Below, one piece after another: positions 10,715-19,788 of a stretch of DNA of 64,000 nt (its first letter is position 1; each line of letters opens with the position of its first letter). The notes beneath the pieces are model-generated. The model had not been told where the DNA came from and ran no database searches. It was given only the letters and a program-made list of their open reading frames with translations. Made by a program: the position numbers and the translations under genes. The DNA is taken from positions 124,001-188,000 of the forward strand of contig NZ_RQGG01000043.1 in the NCBI RefSeq assembly GCF_004769665.1. Direction: 5' to 3'. This DNA is from Leptospira kemamanensis (GTDB taxonomy: Bacteria; Spirochaetota; Leptospiria; Leptospirales; Leptospiraceae).

Positions 10715-11578
10715 GTGACTGTGGACGTTTTTGAAGATACAAATTGGTTATTTCTTTGGAACCTGTCAGCATATACTATCTTGTTTTTGTTTGGTGGTGC
10801 ACTTGCCAGTTTTTATACTACACTCGCTGACAGAATTTTATATTACTGTTATGAGAAAGGAAGAAAAGAATTCCAAGGGAAAAAACGTTGGTTTGTCATT
10901 TTTACAAAACCAAGCCATTGTCCCGAATGTAAAACACCAATTTCCTCACTAGCACTCGTTCCCATACTAGGATGGTTTTTGGAAAAAGGAAAGTGTAAGA
11001 GTTGTTTGGTAGAGATTCCTAAACTCTATCCCTTATCTGAGTTTTTATTTGGTCTCGTCGCGATTTTTGTATATTTCGTTTCTGATTCACTTCTCGGAAC
11101 CATTTGCCTTTTATTTTTATTTGGCCACCTACTCATTTCAATTTTCACCGATGCAAAAAAATTATCCCTGGATTATGAAAACCTTCCCTTCCTTTTGGGA
11201 TTTGGATGTTTGACAAATTACTTTTTGTTTGAGGAGAGTTTGGGCCTCGAACAACTCTATGTGTATTTAGGTTTTTTGGTATTTTACGTTTCCATTTATC
11301 TTTTGTTTCGTGGGGGGACAGGTCTTGGGGATGTGCTCTATTCTCCCATGTTTGCTGCCATCACAGGAAATCCATTTTGGATGGTGTATTTGAATACCTC
11401 TTATGTTTTAGCAGTCGTTATGACTGTCTTGTTACGAAAAAAAGGAACACCATTAAAAGGAACCAAGGTTCCCATGGGTCTCTATTTTTCCCTTGGACTC
11501 TTTTTTACTTTTTTTTACAAACTCATCGTCCATTATTATGAATGGGAAGGATTTCAGATTTATGGAAACAATGAATGA
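10715..11578 (+). CDS. Prepilin peptidase (A24 family, PilD/PulO-like)
   Basis: Integral membrane aspartic protease that cleaves and usually N-methylates type IV pilins and type II secretion pseudopilins. The 287-residue protein begins at GTG 10715. A first membrane segment is followed by a cytoplasmic loop with four cysteines in CPEC and CKSC (residues about 69-93), as in full-length PilD enzymes. Catalytic aspartates fit IFTDAKKL near residue 146 and GTGLGDVLYSP near 206. The second motif is usually GxGDxK; here the Lys position is Leu. About seven membrane helices are apparent. Its end overlaps pdxH, suggesting co-transcription. No pilin gene is nearby. Confidence 0.85.
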   Translation: MTVDVFEDTNWLFLWNLSAYTILFLFGGALASFYTTLADRILYYCYEKGRKEFQGKKRWFVIFTKPSHCPECKTPISSLALVPILGWFLEKGKCKSCLVEIPKLYPLSEFLFGLVAIFVYFVSDSLLGTICLLFLFGHLLISIFTDAKKLSLDYENLPFLLGFGCLTNYFLFEESLGLEQLYVYLGFLVFYVSIYLLFRGGTGLGDVLYSPMFAAITGNPFWMVYLNTSYVLAVVMTVLLRKKGTPLKGTKVPMGLYFSLGLFFTFFYKLIVHYYEWEGFQIYGNNE

Positions 11579-12209
11579 CCTAGCGCATATGCGCCAATCT
11601 TACAAACGTTCTGTCCTTTCAGAAACAACAGCAGGGACAGATCCCTTGGCACTCTTTTCCCTTTGGTTTTCCGAAGCAAAAGAAGAAGGAGAACCAGAAC
11701 CAAACGCCATGAGCCTTGCCACGGTAAACAAAGAAGGCCAACCAAGCGTACGGATTGTACTTTTAAAAGGTCTCATTCGCAATGAATTTCAATTTTTCAC
11801 CAATTACCATTCGGACAAAGGCAATGATATCGCTGAGAACAACCACGTGGCGCTCAATTTCTTTTGGCCAAAAATGGAAAGACAAATCCGCATTGAAGGG
11901 ATTGCCGTAAAAATTCCCAGAGATGAATCAGAACGTTATTTTGCAATTCGCCCAAGAGAGTCTCAAATTGGAGCTCATACATCAAATCAAAGTTCGGTGG
12001 TGCCATCCAGAGAATTTTTAGAAGAGAAGTTCGCGACTCTCTCTAAAGAATGGGAAGGAAAAGAAATCCCGATGCCAGAGTTTTGGGGAGGGTATTCTGT
12101 AGCCCCTACCAAAATTGAATTTTGGCAAGGAAGAGTAGGAAGGTTACACGATCGGATTTTATTTGAAAAACTAAAAGACGAGTGGAAAAGAACAAGACTC
12201 TCCCCTTAA
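11562..12209 (+). CDS. pdxH: Pyridoxine/pyridoxamine 5'-phosphate oxidase PdxH
   Basis: PdxH is the FMN enzyme that oxidises PNP or PMP to pyridoxal 5'-phosphate. Family blocks include EPNAMSLATVNKEGQPSVRIVLLKG, FFTNYHSDKG, NFFWPKMERQIRIEG, SYFAIRPRE-like RYFAIRPRESQIGAHTSNQSS, and the C-terminal signature FWGGYSVAPTKIEFWQG followed by RLHDR. I choose ATG 11562 (215 aa), because a GGAAGG lies 11 bases upstream and the frame further upstream is not family-like; ATG 11571 is close by. The start lies within the last codons of the prepilin peptidase gene. It may supply PLP for the aminotransferase two genes upstream, which is inference. Confidence 0.95.
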   Translation: METMNDLAHMRQSYKRSVLSETTAGTDPLALFSLWFSEAKEEGEPEPNAMSLATVNKEGQPSVRIVLLKGLIRNEFQFFTNYHSDKGNDIAENNHVALNFFWPKMERQIRIEGIAVKIPRDESERYFAIRPRESQIGAHTSNQSSVVPSREFLEEKFATLSKEWEGKEIPMPEFWGGYSVAPTKIEFWQGRVGRLHDRILFEKLKDEWKRTRLSP

Positions 12210-12234
12210 AGAAGAGAGTTTATCGATTCGGTTC

Positions 12235-13443
12235 TTAACCGTGCAGGTTCAGTAAATGGCCTAACTTTGTTTTTTTAGTTTGTAAGTAACGAGAGTTTTC
12301 TTCCACAGGATCAATTTCAATTGGTACTCTTTCAGTCACATGCAAATTGTATCCTTCAAGACCCACAATCTTACGAGGGTTATTCGTAATGAGTTTCATC
12401 TGTTTTACCCCAATGTCTCTTAGGATTTGAGCACCAATTCCGTATTCCCGAAGGTCAGGAGCAAAACCTAATTTTTCGTTGGCTTCTACAGTATCAAGAC
12501 CACCCTCTTGCAAGGAATAGGCTTTCAATTTATTGATGATACCAATTCCACGACCTTCTTGTCTCATGTAAAGTAAGACCCCCGATCCTTCTTTTTCAAT
12601 CATACGAAGGGCATTATGAAGTTGAGGTCCACAATCACAACGTTGTGAAGAAAAAATATCTCCCGTCAAACACTCGCTATGTACTCGCACGAGAACAGGT
12701 TTGTCTGGATTGATATCCCCTTTGACAAGTGCCATGTGGATTTTATCATCAATTTGAGTGGAATACGCTTTGATTTTGAAATCACCAAACTCAGTGGGTA
12801 GACTTGCTTCTACTTCTAAGTGGATGAGTTTTTCTTTATGTCTTCTGTAACGAATCAGGTCTTCTATGGTATAGATATTGAGTCCGTGAGTTTTTGCAAA
12901 TTTTTCCAAGTCAGGAATTCTTGCCATGGAACCATCATCATTCATGATTTCACAAATCACACCACTTGGATAGAGACCCGCTAACTTAGATAGGTCTACC
13001 GCTGCTTCCGTATGTCCCGCTCTCCGGAGCACTCCACCAGTCACAGCCTGCAAAGGAAATAAATGTCCGGGACGCATCAAATCATCTGGTTTTGTTTTTG
13101 GATCGAGTAAAACTTCTACTGTTTTTGCTCTGTCGTGAGCGGATATTCCAGTGCTTGTGCCAAATTTTGCATCCACTGAAACGGTAAAAGCAGTTCCATG
13201 TTTATCTCCAAGAGATAAATCATCCACCATCTTCCCAAGACCCAGGCTTTGCAGTCGTTCCCGTTCCATCGGAACACAAATGAGTCCCCGACCATGAGTG
13301 GCCATAAAATTGATTTTGTCTTTGTCCGCAAATTCTGAGGCACAGACCAAATCTCCCTCGTTTTCTCTGTCTTCGGAATCGACGAGAATGATCATTTTGC
13401 CTTGGCGGATTTCTTCGATTGCTTCTTCGATCGGACGTATCAT
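12235..13443 (-). CDS. ribBA: Bifunctional riboflavin enzyme RibBA (DHBP synthase / GTP cyclohydrolase II)
   Basis: RibBA supplies both precursors of riboflavin. The N-terminal DHBP synthase (RibB) domain, about residues 1-200, has [25 protein letters not shown] and [10 protein letters not shown] with a conserved HTEAAVDL. The C-terminal GTP cyclohydrolase II (RibA) domain, about 205-402, has [18 protein letters not shown] with the zinc cysteines and RQEGRGIGI, plus NNPRKI. The length of 402 is normal. The gene is transcribed away from the STAS gene and is separated from ribE/ribD, so riboflavin genes form two units here. I see no FMN riboswitch in the 119 bases upstream of its ATG. Confidence 0.97.
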   Translation of the reverse strand: MIRPIEEAIEEIRQGKMIILVDSEDRENEGDLVCASEFADKDKINFMATHGRGLICVPMERERLQSLGLGKMVDDLSLGDKHGTAFTVSVDAKFGTSTGISAHDRAKTVEVLLDPKTKPDDLMRPGHLFPLQAVTGGVLRRAGHTEAAVDLSKLAGLYPSGVICEIMNDDGSMARIPDLEKFAKTHGLNIYTIEDLIRYRRHKEKLIHLEVEASLPTEFGDFKIKAYSTQIDDKIHMALVKGDINPDKPVLVRVHSECLTGDIFSSQRCDCGPQLHNALRMIEKEGSGVLLYMRQEGRGIGIINKLKAYSLQEGGLDTVEANEKLGFAPDLREYGIGAQILRDIGVKQMKLITNNPRKIVGLEGYNLHVTERVPIEIDPVEENSRYLQTKKTKLGHLLNLHG

Positions 13444-13562
13444 AGGGAAAGGCCTCTATATACTAAAACTCTGAAAGCCGTTCCGAATTAAAGAAGATTC
13501 CCAAAGAAATTCATTGATTTTTCCTATTTCTTTTGTCTAAATGTGTCGGATCGGAGGGATGT

Positions 13563-13943
13563 TTGGAACTAAAACTAAGCACAACGGGAAAGATCAAATC
13601 GATCGAAATTGCGGGAAAATTTGATATTGAGTCCACAGAAGAATTTGAGTCGATTTTCAATAACTTGATCGAATCGAGCCCAAACCTTGTTTCCATTGAA
13701 ATGAGTCGCCTCGACTACATCGACTCTTCCGGAATTGGATCTCTCATCAAAAGTCTCAATTCCTTAAAAAACAAAAAAGGCAAACTTCTACTCGTAGGCA
13801 TGAAACCCATGATCCAAAATGTTTTCAAATTGGCAAAACTGGATATGTTTTTTGAAATTTTGAGTAGTGCTGATTTCCAACAAAGATATTTGGATGGAAA
13901 TTCTGATGATTCGGATATCGACGACTTACTCAAAAGAAATTAA
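13563..13943 (+). CDS. STAS-domain anti-sigma factor antagonist
   Basis: A single-domain STAS protein of the SpoIIAA/RsbV type, which in partner-switching systems binds and sequesters an anti-sigma kinase. The core is IEIAGKFDIESTEEFE, then ISRLDYIDSSGIGSLIKSL-like MSRLDYIDSSGIGSL, where the Ser of DSSG is the expected phosphorylation site, then KGKLLLVGMKPMIQNVFKLAKLDMFF. A Asp-rich C-terminal tail follows. The open frame extends to a TTG at 13533, but a GGAGG at 13553-13557 sits five bases before an in-frame TTG at 13563, so I choose that start. No kinase or phosphatase partner is adjacent. The 3' end overlaps ribE (opposite strand) by 4 bases. Confidence 0.9.
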   Translation: MELKLSTTGKIKSIEIAGKFDIESTEEFESIFNNLIESSPNLVSIEMSRLDYIDSSGIGSLIKSLNSLKNKKGKLLLVGMKPMIQNVFKLAKLDMFFEILSSADFQQRYLDGNSDDSDIDDLLKRN

Positions 13944-14557
13944 TTCGCTTCCCCTTCTCCTCTGGATGCCAAATAATTTTCAATGTATTTGGCAAGAACG
14001 TCTACTTCTACATTGAGGCGGCTGTCCACTTTCCAAGACCTAGCATTTGTTTTGTGCATCGTTTCTGGTATCAAGATGAGTTGGATTGCTCCCTCTTTGA
14101 TATCTACTACGGTAAGGCTGATTCCATCTAAGGTCACAGATCCTTTTTTCACAAAAAAACGACGGAGTTCTTTCGGAATCTCTACCCAAAACTCTTCCAC
14201 TTCGTTTTCGATTTGTTTTCGACTGAGGACCTTTGCCACTCCATCTACATGGCCTTGCACCATATGACCACCGAACCTTTGCCCTAGTGCCATAGCCCGT
14301 TCTAAGTTCACAAGAGTACCTTCCCCTAACCTAGATAAGTTGGTTAACTCTAAAGACTTAAACGAGGCGTAAAATTGAAATACATTCCCTAACTCAGAAA
14401 ATTGAGTGACAGTCATACAAGCACCATTGATGGCAATGGAGTCACCAAGTTTGATGTCTGGATTTTCCCATTCGGTTTCAATGGTAAACTGGATTCCAGA
14501 GTCAATGGGTTCGATTTGGATTACCTTTCCAAGGGTTTCAACAAGTCCTGTAAACAT
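13940..14557 (-). CDS. ribE: Riboflavin synthase alpha chain RibE
   Basis: RibE catalyses dismutation of two lumazine molecules to riboflavin. The 205-residue protein is two tandem lumazine-binding repeats. It starts with the signature MFTGLVETLGKV; the first repeat has GDSIAINGACMTVT and the second KKGSVTLDGISLTVVD, with GGHMVQGHVDGVAKV between them. It starts at ATG 14557, 3 bases after the ribD stop, and so belongs to the secDF-ribD-ribE transcript. A lumazine synthase (ribH) is not within the window. Confidence 0.96.
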   Translation of the reverse strand: MFTGLVETLGKVIQIEPIDSGIQFTIETEWENPDIKLGDSIAINGACMTVTQFSELGNVFQFYASFKSLELTNLSRLGEGTLVNLERAMALGQRFGGHMVQGHVDGVAKVLSRKQIENEVEEFWVEIPKELRRFFVKKGSVTLDGISLTVVDIKEGAIQLILIPETMHKTNARSWKVDSRLNVEVDVLAKYIENYLASRGEGEAN

Positions 14558-14560
14558 GGT

Positions 14561-15910
14561 TTAAGTTCTCCTTTTTGGTTTTCGCAGGAAGAGGAAATGG
14601 GAACCAATTCGAAATTCAGACACAATAGGATCTTCAATGTAAGCAAATGGAATCCCATTGGGAATCGATTTTTTAGTATTCCGAATCTCCAAAATACAAT
14701 CTTCTTCCGTCAGGTCATTTTCTAAAAATTTGGGAAAAAAACTTCCCGCTTCACATAACAAGGTATTGATTCCCAATTTTCCCAAGGTTTCTAAAAACAA
14801 ACTGCCATCCGTTTTCTTTAGCGAAACAACAGAATATGAGGAGAGATTTTCTATATGGGTTTTGATCTCATTGGATAAATTCAATTCATCTGATTTCGAG
14901 GATTCATGAGTCGTAAGAAGAAAAAAAACACAAAGTTTTTTACCAAACCGTTTTGTGAGTTCCCTTTGTTTGTTCCAAAACGATTCCTTTGGCATTCGGT
15001 GTGGATCCAAAACAAAAACTCGGAACGGTTGGTATTTTTCCTCTTCTAACTGATGTACAACGACTGTTTCTTTGGCCCATCGAAAAAGAGAAGATAACAA
15101 ATTGGTCGCAGCTTCAAAAAAAGGGACAAGATCTGTTATTTGTTTGGGATGACCTGCTGTTTCTATCATCGAATCGGTGATTCTATAATGTAACGAAGGT
15201 TCATCCGTATAAATGGTATTAGGTCCAACTGCCACCGCATCCATTTTCCCTCGTAACATTTGTAAAAATAAATCAGTGTCTTCGCCACTTACCCTTTCTT
15301 TCCTGTGATCCAAACTTGCATAATTTCCTTCTTTCGAAGTCGCAGATTTGATCCAAACCCAAGGGAGCTCAGTCTTCATTCGTTTGAGAAATCCCTGTAA
15401 AAACGGTAATGTTGTATTGGCAAGTACCGGTTCCAATCGAACGGAAATTGTTTTCTCTTGATACGATGACCAGTCTCCTGATGTGATGAGAGGATTTGGA
15501 TCCTTCCAACCAATGAGGAGTTCTTTAGGATGGTAACTGAGCACCAAATCTCGGCAAGGTGGTGTTTTTCCGAAATGAGTACAAGGTTCTAGACTGACAG
15601 ACAAAATGGAATCTGCAGGCAAAGGATTTGGTTTCTTTACCGTTTGCGTTTGATCCGTTAGGTTTGAGGGAGGTGAAGGATTCTCTTCGAATCTAGTTGG
15701 ACTGAGAGAATGTTTTTTTTCGAATAAGGCGAAGAGTTCCCTTTCCGCATGGTTCCCTCCAAATTCTTTGGTATGTGCTTTTTCCAACACATTCCCCTGT
15801 CCATCAGTGAGAACCGCTGATACGGGAGGGTTTCCGCCAGTTTTACCCATGGCAAGAAACCCAAGTAAAGAATGTAGAGAATAAAGTTCCTTCTTTTTCC
15901 CTACATCCAT
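14561..15910 (-). CDS. ribD: Bifunctional riboflavin deaminase/reductase RibD
   Basis: RibD carries out pyrimidine deamination and side-chain reduction in riboflavin synthesis. The N-terminal deaminase has the zinc motif HAERELFAL (HAE) near residue 54 and SLEPCTHFGKTPPCRD (PCxxxxxxPPC) near residue 106. The reductase domain follows, with SATSKEGNYASLDHRK, GPNTIYTDEPSLHYR and LLCEAGSFFPKFL. At 449 residues it is longer than the usual 350-380, with extra segments after HAE (residues 65-95) and in the middle of the reductase domain (about 250-340). It begins 10 bases after secF, an unusual partner. Confidence 0.92.
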   Translation of the reverse strand: MDVGKKKELYSLHSLLGFLAMGKTGGNPPVSAVLTDGQGNVLEKAHTKEFGGNHAERELFALFEKKHSLSPTRFEENPSPPSNLTDQTQTVKKPNPLPADSILSVSLEPCTHFGKTPPCRDLVLSYHPKELLIGWKDPNPLITSGDWSSYQEKTISVRLEPVLANTTLPFLQGFLKRMKTELPWVWIKSATSKEGNYASLDHRKERVSGEDTDLFLQMLRGKMDAVAVGPNTIYTDEPSLHYRITDSMIETAGHPKQITDLVPFFEAATNLLSSLFRWAKETVVVHQLEEEKYQPFRVFVLDPHRMPKESFWNKQRELTKRFGKKLCVFFLLTTHESSKSDELNLSNEIKTHIENLSSYSVVSLKKTDGSLFLETLGKLGINTLLCEAGSFFPKFLENDLTEEDCILEIRNTKKSIPNGIPFAYIEDPIVSEFRIGSHFLFLRKPKRRT

Positions 15911-15920
15911 CTAATTTGGT

Positions 15921-16859
15921 TTAAGCGAATTTTTTCTTCCTGAGCATGTCATAAATCTCAGAAATGGGAGCTGCAATGTAAATGGAAGAATAGGTTCCAA
16001 CAATCACACCAAATAGTAAAATAAAGGCAAAGTCATATAACTCAGCCGCGCCACCCACAATGATTGCCACAACGGAAATCATTGTTGTAAAGGATGTGTT
16101 AATCGTTCTACCAAGAGTTTGCGTTATGGATACATTGATGATATTGGAAAGAGCCAAGTTATCTTTTCCATGCGCATTTTCACGAATCCGATCAAATACC
16201 ACAATTTTATCATTAATGGAATACCCAAGTAGTGTTAAGAGTGCTGCAATGATCGGAACACTTGGTTTGATTTGTAAAAACCCAATTAAAGCCACTGTCA
16301 TCAAGATGTCGTGCACCAGAGCGATCGCAGAAGCGAGAGCAAACTTAAACTGAGACCTGATACTCAAATACAATAAAATGATAGCAAGTGTTGTGAGAAG
16401 TAAGGTGATTCCTACTTCTGTTAATTCACCCCCAACAACAGCTCCCACTTGGTCTGCGGAAAGCACCTTTTCCTTAGGGAGATTGAACTCAAAACGAAGC
16501 AGTTGGACAAACCTGTCAATCGCCGAGGTGGAAGTTTCTCGTTTCTCTTCTGGAATCTCTTTGTATAAACTCTCAATTGTTGCAAGCGAACCTAGTCCGA
16601 CGTCCAATTGGAAAATATTCTTTTCCTTCTCGAGTAAAATCACAACGGCTTCAATCTTTTTCGATTGGAAATAGGTTTCAATGTCCGTTCTTGTTTTGTC
16701 TTTGGGAAGTTCCACTACCGTACGAAGTCCCCCATTGAAATCGAGAGAGTGAGCAAACCCACCGTATTTCGAAAACGTCACGACAAACCCAAATACAATT
16801 GCTAAAAATGAAAAACTAAGAGTGAAGTATTTATACTTAGTGAAATTGATATTACGCAT
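15921..16859 (-). CDS. secF: Protein translocase subunit SecF
   Basis: SecF, with SecD, uses the proton gradient to help pull secreted proteins across the inner membrane. It has a first membrane helix, a periplasmic P1 domain with SLDFNGGLRTVVELP, and five further helices with VGGELTEVGITLLLTTLAII, IALVHDILMTVALIGFL, YSINDKIVVFDRIREN and TLGRTINTSFTTM. The frame extends to 16880, but GAGGGT six bases upstream supports ATG 16859 (MRNINFTKYKYF), which overlaps the secD end by 8 bases. Length is 312. Confidence 0.96.
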   Translation of the reverse strand: MRNINFTKYKYFTLSFSFLAIVFGFVVTFSKYGGFAHSLDFNGGLRTVVELPKDKTRTDIETYFQSKKIEAVVILLEKEKNIFQLDVGLGSLATIESLYKEIPEEKRETSTSAIDRFVQLLRFEFNLPKEKVLSADQVGAVVGGELTEVGITLLLTTLAIILLYLSIRSQFKFALASAIALVHDILMTVALIGFLQIKPSVPIIAALLTLLGYSINDKIVVFDRIRENAHGKDNLALSNIINVSITQTLGRTINTSFTTMISVVAIIVGGAAELYDFAFILLFGVIVGTYSSIYIAAPISEIYDMLRKKKFA

Positions 16860-18786
16860 GTTTACCCTCTTTTTTTCCATAGAAAAAAGGTCTTAAGTTC
16901 AAATGATGGACTCCCATTCGGTTTACAGTCAGTTCCATAAACAATCGAGATAGAAATAAGGATGTGAAAAGAGTTGTTACGATACCCCAACAGAGTGTGA
17001 TCGCAAAACCTTTGATTGGTCCATTTCCTAAACGGATCATTAAAATCCCGGCAATGAGAGTGGTTACGTTGGCATCCATAATCGTCCAGAATGCGTTTTC
17101 AAACCCTCTAGTCACCGCAACAGAAAGAGCCCTTCCTTCTTCGATTTCTTCTCGTATCCTCTCATAGATGATTACGTTTGCATCCACCGCCATACCAGCA
17201 GTTAAAATAATCCCCGCAATCCCAGGAAGGGTGAGTGTAAAATCCATTAGAGTTAAAAGAGCAGCAAGAATGATGATGTTCACAAGAAGGGAAAGGTCAG
17301 CAATAAACCCACCTAACCTATAATAGAAGATCATATACATCATAACTAAGAAAAATCCAATCGCTACGGCTTTTACACCGACTTCAATGGATTCTATCCC
17401 TAGAGTAGGTCCAATAAAACGCATTTCCAAAACGGAAAGTGGAATGGGAAGAGCACCTTCTGAAATCACGTTTGCCAAACGAATGGCTTCTTGTTCTGAG
17501 AAACTTCCTGAAATTTCTGCACGCCCCCCCGCAATGGGATCATTGATCACAGGATTGGAGATCACTTTATCACCCCAAACAATTGCTAGGTTGCGCCCAC
17601 GGTTCTCAGAAGTTAAATCAAAAAATTTCTCCGCACCATTGGGAGTTAATGTAAAACTCACCATCCATCCATAAGAATTGGAGTTATACGATGGTTGGGC
17701 ATTCGTCATATCATTCCCAGAAAGGGCAATTTTCCGTTCGAGAACAACAAAACTTCTAGGCAGTAAAGTAGACTTAGCAGAATTCCCACGCGCCCACATT
17801 GCATACACTTTGTAGTCTTTTGGGATATTGTATTTTTTTTCTAGGCCTGCCAAAAACTCATCCTGGGCTTTTTTCCCTGCTTTGTTTTTCACTAGTTCTT
17901 GGAAAAGAAAGATGTCAGTTTTTTCTCTTTGGCCAAGATCCATCATCCTTCTTTCACTATCACCAATGATGTTTTTATAAGTAAAAGGATTTGGTTCTTC
18001 TAGGCGGTATTCCACCGTTTCTGTATTTTGTAAAATTTCTAAGATCGCAGCAGAGTTGGAAACACCAGGAAGTGATACTTCAATCGCATCTTGTTCTTTC
18101 TGGATCCTCACCTGAGGCTCTGTTAGGTTTTGCGTTGTGAGACGATTGTCGATAATCATCTTTGCTTTTTCTAATTCAACAATCTTACGCATCGGAGAAA
18201 GGTCAAAACTCGATTCAATTTCAGAAAGTCGATTTTGTGCTTTTTCTTTTTCTTCCGGTTTGGTTGCCGGATTGTTGACAGTCAGATTTAGCTCTGCAAT
18301 TTCTTTGGCATATAAATCACGTAGTTTAGTGGTATAATCTTCAAAATCACCTTTTAAAACCACTCGCATCCCACCTTGTAAGTCAAGGCCAAGTTTGATG
18401 GACAATGATTTTCCACCACGGATCATATTTTCAATCCAAGTTGGTTCCAATTTGTTTTTGGATTCGTTTACTAAGTTTTGGTTTTCTTGCGAGATTTGAT
18501 TGATTTTTGCGGATGTGATAAAACGTCCATTCACGATATAAAACGGATTTTCTTTAGGAGGCAAAGTTCCATTTGGTTCAATAGTCCAACCAGAACTTTT
18601 CCCATAATCTTTTTCCCAACGATCAAAGAGTCCACTCACAAGCGCTTTTTGATCTGCTTCAGATAAGGAATATACGTCCTCTCTCACAACCAATTTTAAG
18701 GTTCGGTCGGCAAAGTTTGGATACAAAATGGTAAATGATACCACTAAAATGAAAAATGGTAGAAGTAAGAGTCGATACGATTGCAA
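16852..18786 (-). CDS. secD: Protein translocase subunit SecD
   Basis: SecD is the larger partner of SecF. The 644-residue protein has an N-terminal membrane helix, the motif KLGLDLQGGMRVVL near residue 135, a large periplasmic domain with IVELEKAKMIIDNRL and QDAIEVSLPGV, and a C-terminal six-helix domain with IVWGDKVISNPVINDPI, EVGVKAVAIGFFLVMMYMI, AGMAVDANVIIYERIREE and NVTTLIAGILM. The start codon at 18786 is TTG, with GGAG ten bases upstream. It is followed by overlapping secF and preceded by an unknown membrane protein and yajC. Confidence 0.96.
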   Translation of the reverse strand: MQSYRLLLLPFFILVVSFTILYPNFADRTLKLVVREDVYSLSEADQKALVSGLFDRWEKDYGKSSGWTIEPNGTLPPKENPFYIVNGRFITSAKINQISQENQNLVNESKNKLEPTWIENMIRGGKSLSIKLGLDLQGGMRVVLKGDFEDYTTKLRDLYAKEIAELNLTVNNPATKPEEKEKAQNRLSEIESSFDLSPMRKIVELEKAKMIIDNRLTTQNLTEPQVRIQKEQDAIEVSLPGVSNSAAILEILQNTETVEYRLEEPNPFTYKNIIGDSERRMMDLGQREKTDIFLFQELVKNKAGKKAQDEFLAGLEKKYNIPKDYKVYAMWARGNSAKSTLLPRSFVVLERKIALSGNDMTNAQPSYNSNSYGWMVSFTLTPNGAEKFFDLTSENRGRNLAIVWGDKVISNPVINDPIAGGRAEISGSFSEQEAIRLANVISEGALPIPLSVLEMRFIGPTLGIESIEVGVKAVAIGFFLVMMYMIFYYRLGGFIADLSLLVNIIILAALLTLMDFTLTLPGIAGIILTAGMAVDANVIIYERIREEIEEGRALSVAVTRGFENAFWTIMDANVTTLIAGILMIRLGNGPIKGFAITLCWGIVTTLFTSLFLSRLFMELTVNRMGVHHLNLRPFFYGKKEGKHA

Positions 18787-18807
18787 GTTGGTTTGCTCCT
18801 AAAAATT

Positions 18808-19437
18808 TTATCTTCTATAAGAACGACTGCTAGAACCTGGACGTGCGGATCTAAGTCTATAAAAAGCAAAAAGGATGATAATTCCAAGGATCATCATAGC
18901 TTTTTTGTATTTCGCAAAAAAATCAGAAACATTAAAAAACGATTTCCCTGAATCTTTATTGATACTGGATTCCGAAGTCACTTTCCCTACTTCTGAATTT
19001 GTTATTTTTAATTCAGACGAAAATCCAGGAAGGCCAGTGGGTTCTACTGAAACCCCAGAGTCCATCCAAAAAGCATTGGATACAACTTCCTCTTCTTCCA
19101 CAACCGCTGGTTGTTTTTCTATTGGGTTTAAGTTTTTTTCTGTAACAACAGGATTCACATTTTGGTTTGTCACCAAATTGTTGTTTTGTGGAAGACTCTC
19201 TGTTGTCAGTTGGTTTTGTTTTGACTTCTTTTTTGATTTTTTCTTTTTCCCTGTCGTCGTTCCAGTTTGCGTCACAACAGTAGATTGTTTTTTAGTTGTG
19301 GTTTGAACTGTGTCTTCTTTGGGTTTGGTGGTAGTTTTTGGTTTGTCGTTTACCTTATCCAAAAAGTCCAAACCCTCTTGTGAAAAGAGGGATGTAGAAA
19401 GACCTAGAAGTAATAAAAGGGAAAAGAAGGATTTCAT
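18808..19437 (-). CDS. Unknown exported, C-terminally membrane-anchored protein between yajC and secD
   Basis: I do not recognise a family. Starting at ATG 19437 (MKSFFSLLLLLGLSTSLFSQ) it gives 209 residues. There is a signal peptide with likely cleavage after FSQ, then a low-complexity Thr/Lys/Gln/Asn-rich stretch (about 25-110) that includes KKKKSKKKSK, then an acidic block EEEEVV, and one C-terminal membrane helix (MMILGIIILFAFY) with a short basic Arg/Ser tail. This predicts a mostly periplasmic protein anchored by its C-terminus. It begins one base after the yajC stop and ends 21 bases before secD, so it is embedded in the Sec accessory operon. A role with YajC-SecDF is inference from position only. 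Confidence 0.75.
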   Translation of the reverse strand: MKSFFSLLLLLGLSTSLFSQEGLDFLDKVNDKPKTTTKPKEDTVQTTTKKQSTVVTQTGTTTGKKKKSKKKSKQNQLTTESLPQNNNLVTNQNVNPVVTEKNLNPIEKQPAVVEEEEVVSNAFWMDSGVSVEPTGLPGFSSELKITNSEVGKVTSESSINKDSGKSFFNVSDFFAKYKKAMMILGIIILFAFYRLRSARPGSSSRSYRR

Positions 19438-19438
19438 C

Positions 19439-19762
19439 TTACGCTTTTTTCTTAAGGATTGCGCTAGTATCAAAGGTTACGTTTGTATTCGCAGAAACGT
19501 TTAATACAACCGTTTCGTTGTTATCTTTGAATTCTACGATTTTACCGTGAAGGCCACTGCTAGTCACAACAGTATCCCCTTTTTGTAAGTTACCAATCAT
19601 TTCTTTTCTTTTTTTCTCTTCCTTTTTGTTGGGAAGGATCACAAGAAAGTACATTGCGACAAGCATAATCGGAATGATGATCAGGGACTGAAGAGAAGAC
19701 TTAGCGCCTTCTTCTTGGGCAAGGATTAGGATTTGGGATGTGAAAAAATCTAAATTGAGCAT
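19439..19762 (-). CDS. yajC: Sec translocase accessory subunit YajC
   Basis: YajC is a small single-pass protein that associates with SecDF. The 107-residue protein has one membrane helix (SLIIIPIMLVAMYFLVILPNKKEEKKRKEM) followed by the family cytoplasmic domain LQKGDTVVTSSGLHGKIVEFKDN. It is encoded directly upstream of the unknown membrane protein, secD and secF. It starts at ATG 19762, 27 bases after the trpD stop. Confidence 0.95.
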   Translation of the reverse strand: MLNLDFFTSQILILAQEEGAKSSLQSLIIIPIMLVAMYFLVILPNKKEEKKRKEMIGNLQKGDTVVTSSGLHGKIVEFKDNNETVVLNVSANTNVTFDTSAILKKKA

Positions 19763-19788
19763 AGCTATTTATCCAATGTTTACAGGCC

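Noticed and set aside
12197..12219. 6-base inverted repeat ACTCTC/GAGAGT after pdxH
   Set aside because: Too short and without a T run; may be a weak end structure but not supportable.
13444..13562. Possible FMN riboswitch upstream of ribBA
   Set aside because: The 119-base leader lacks the conserved riboswitch segments.
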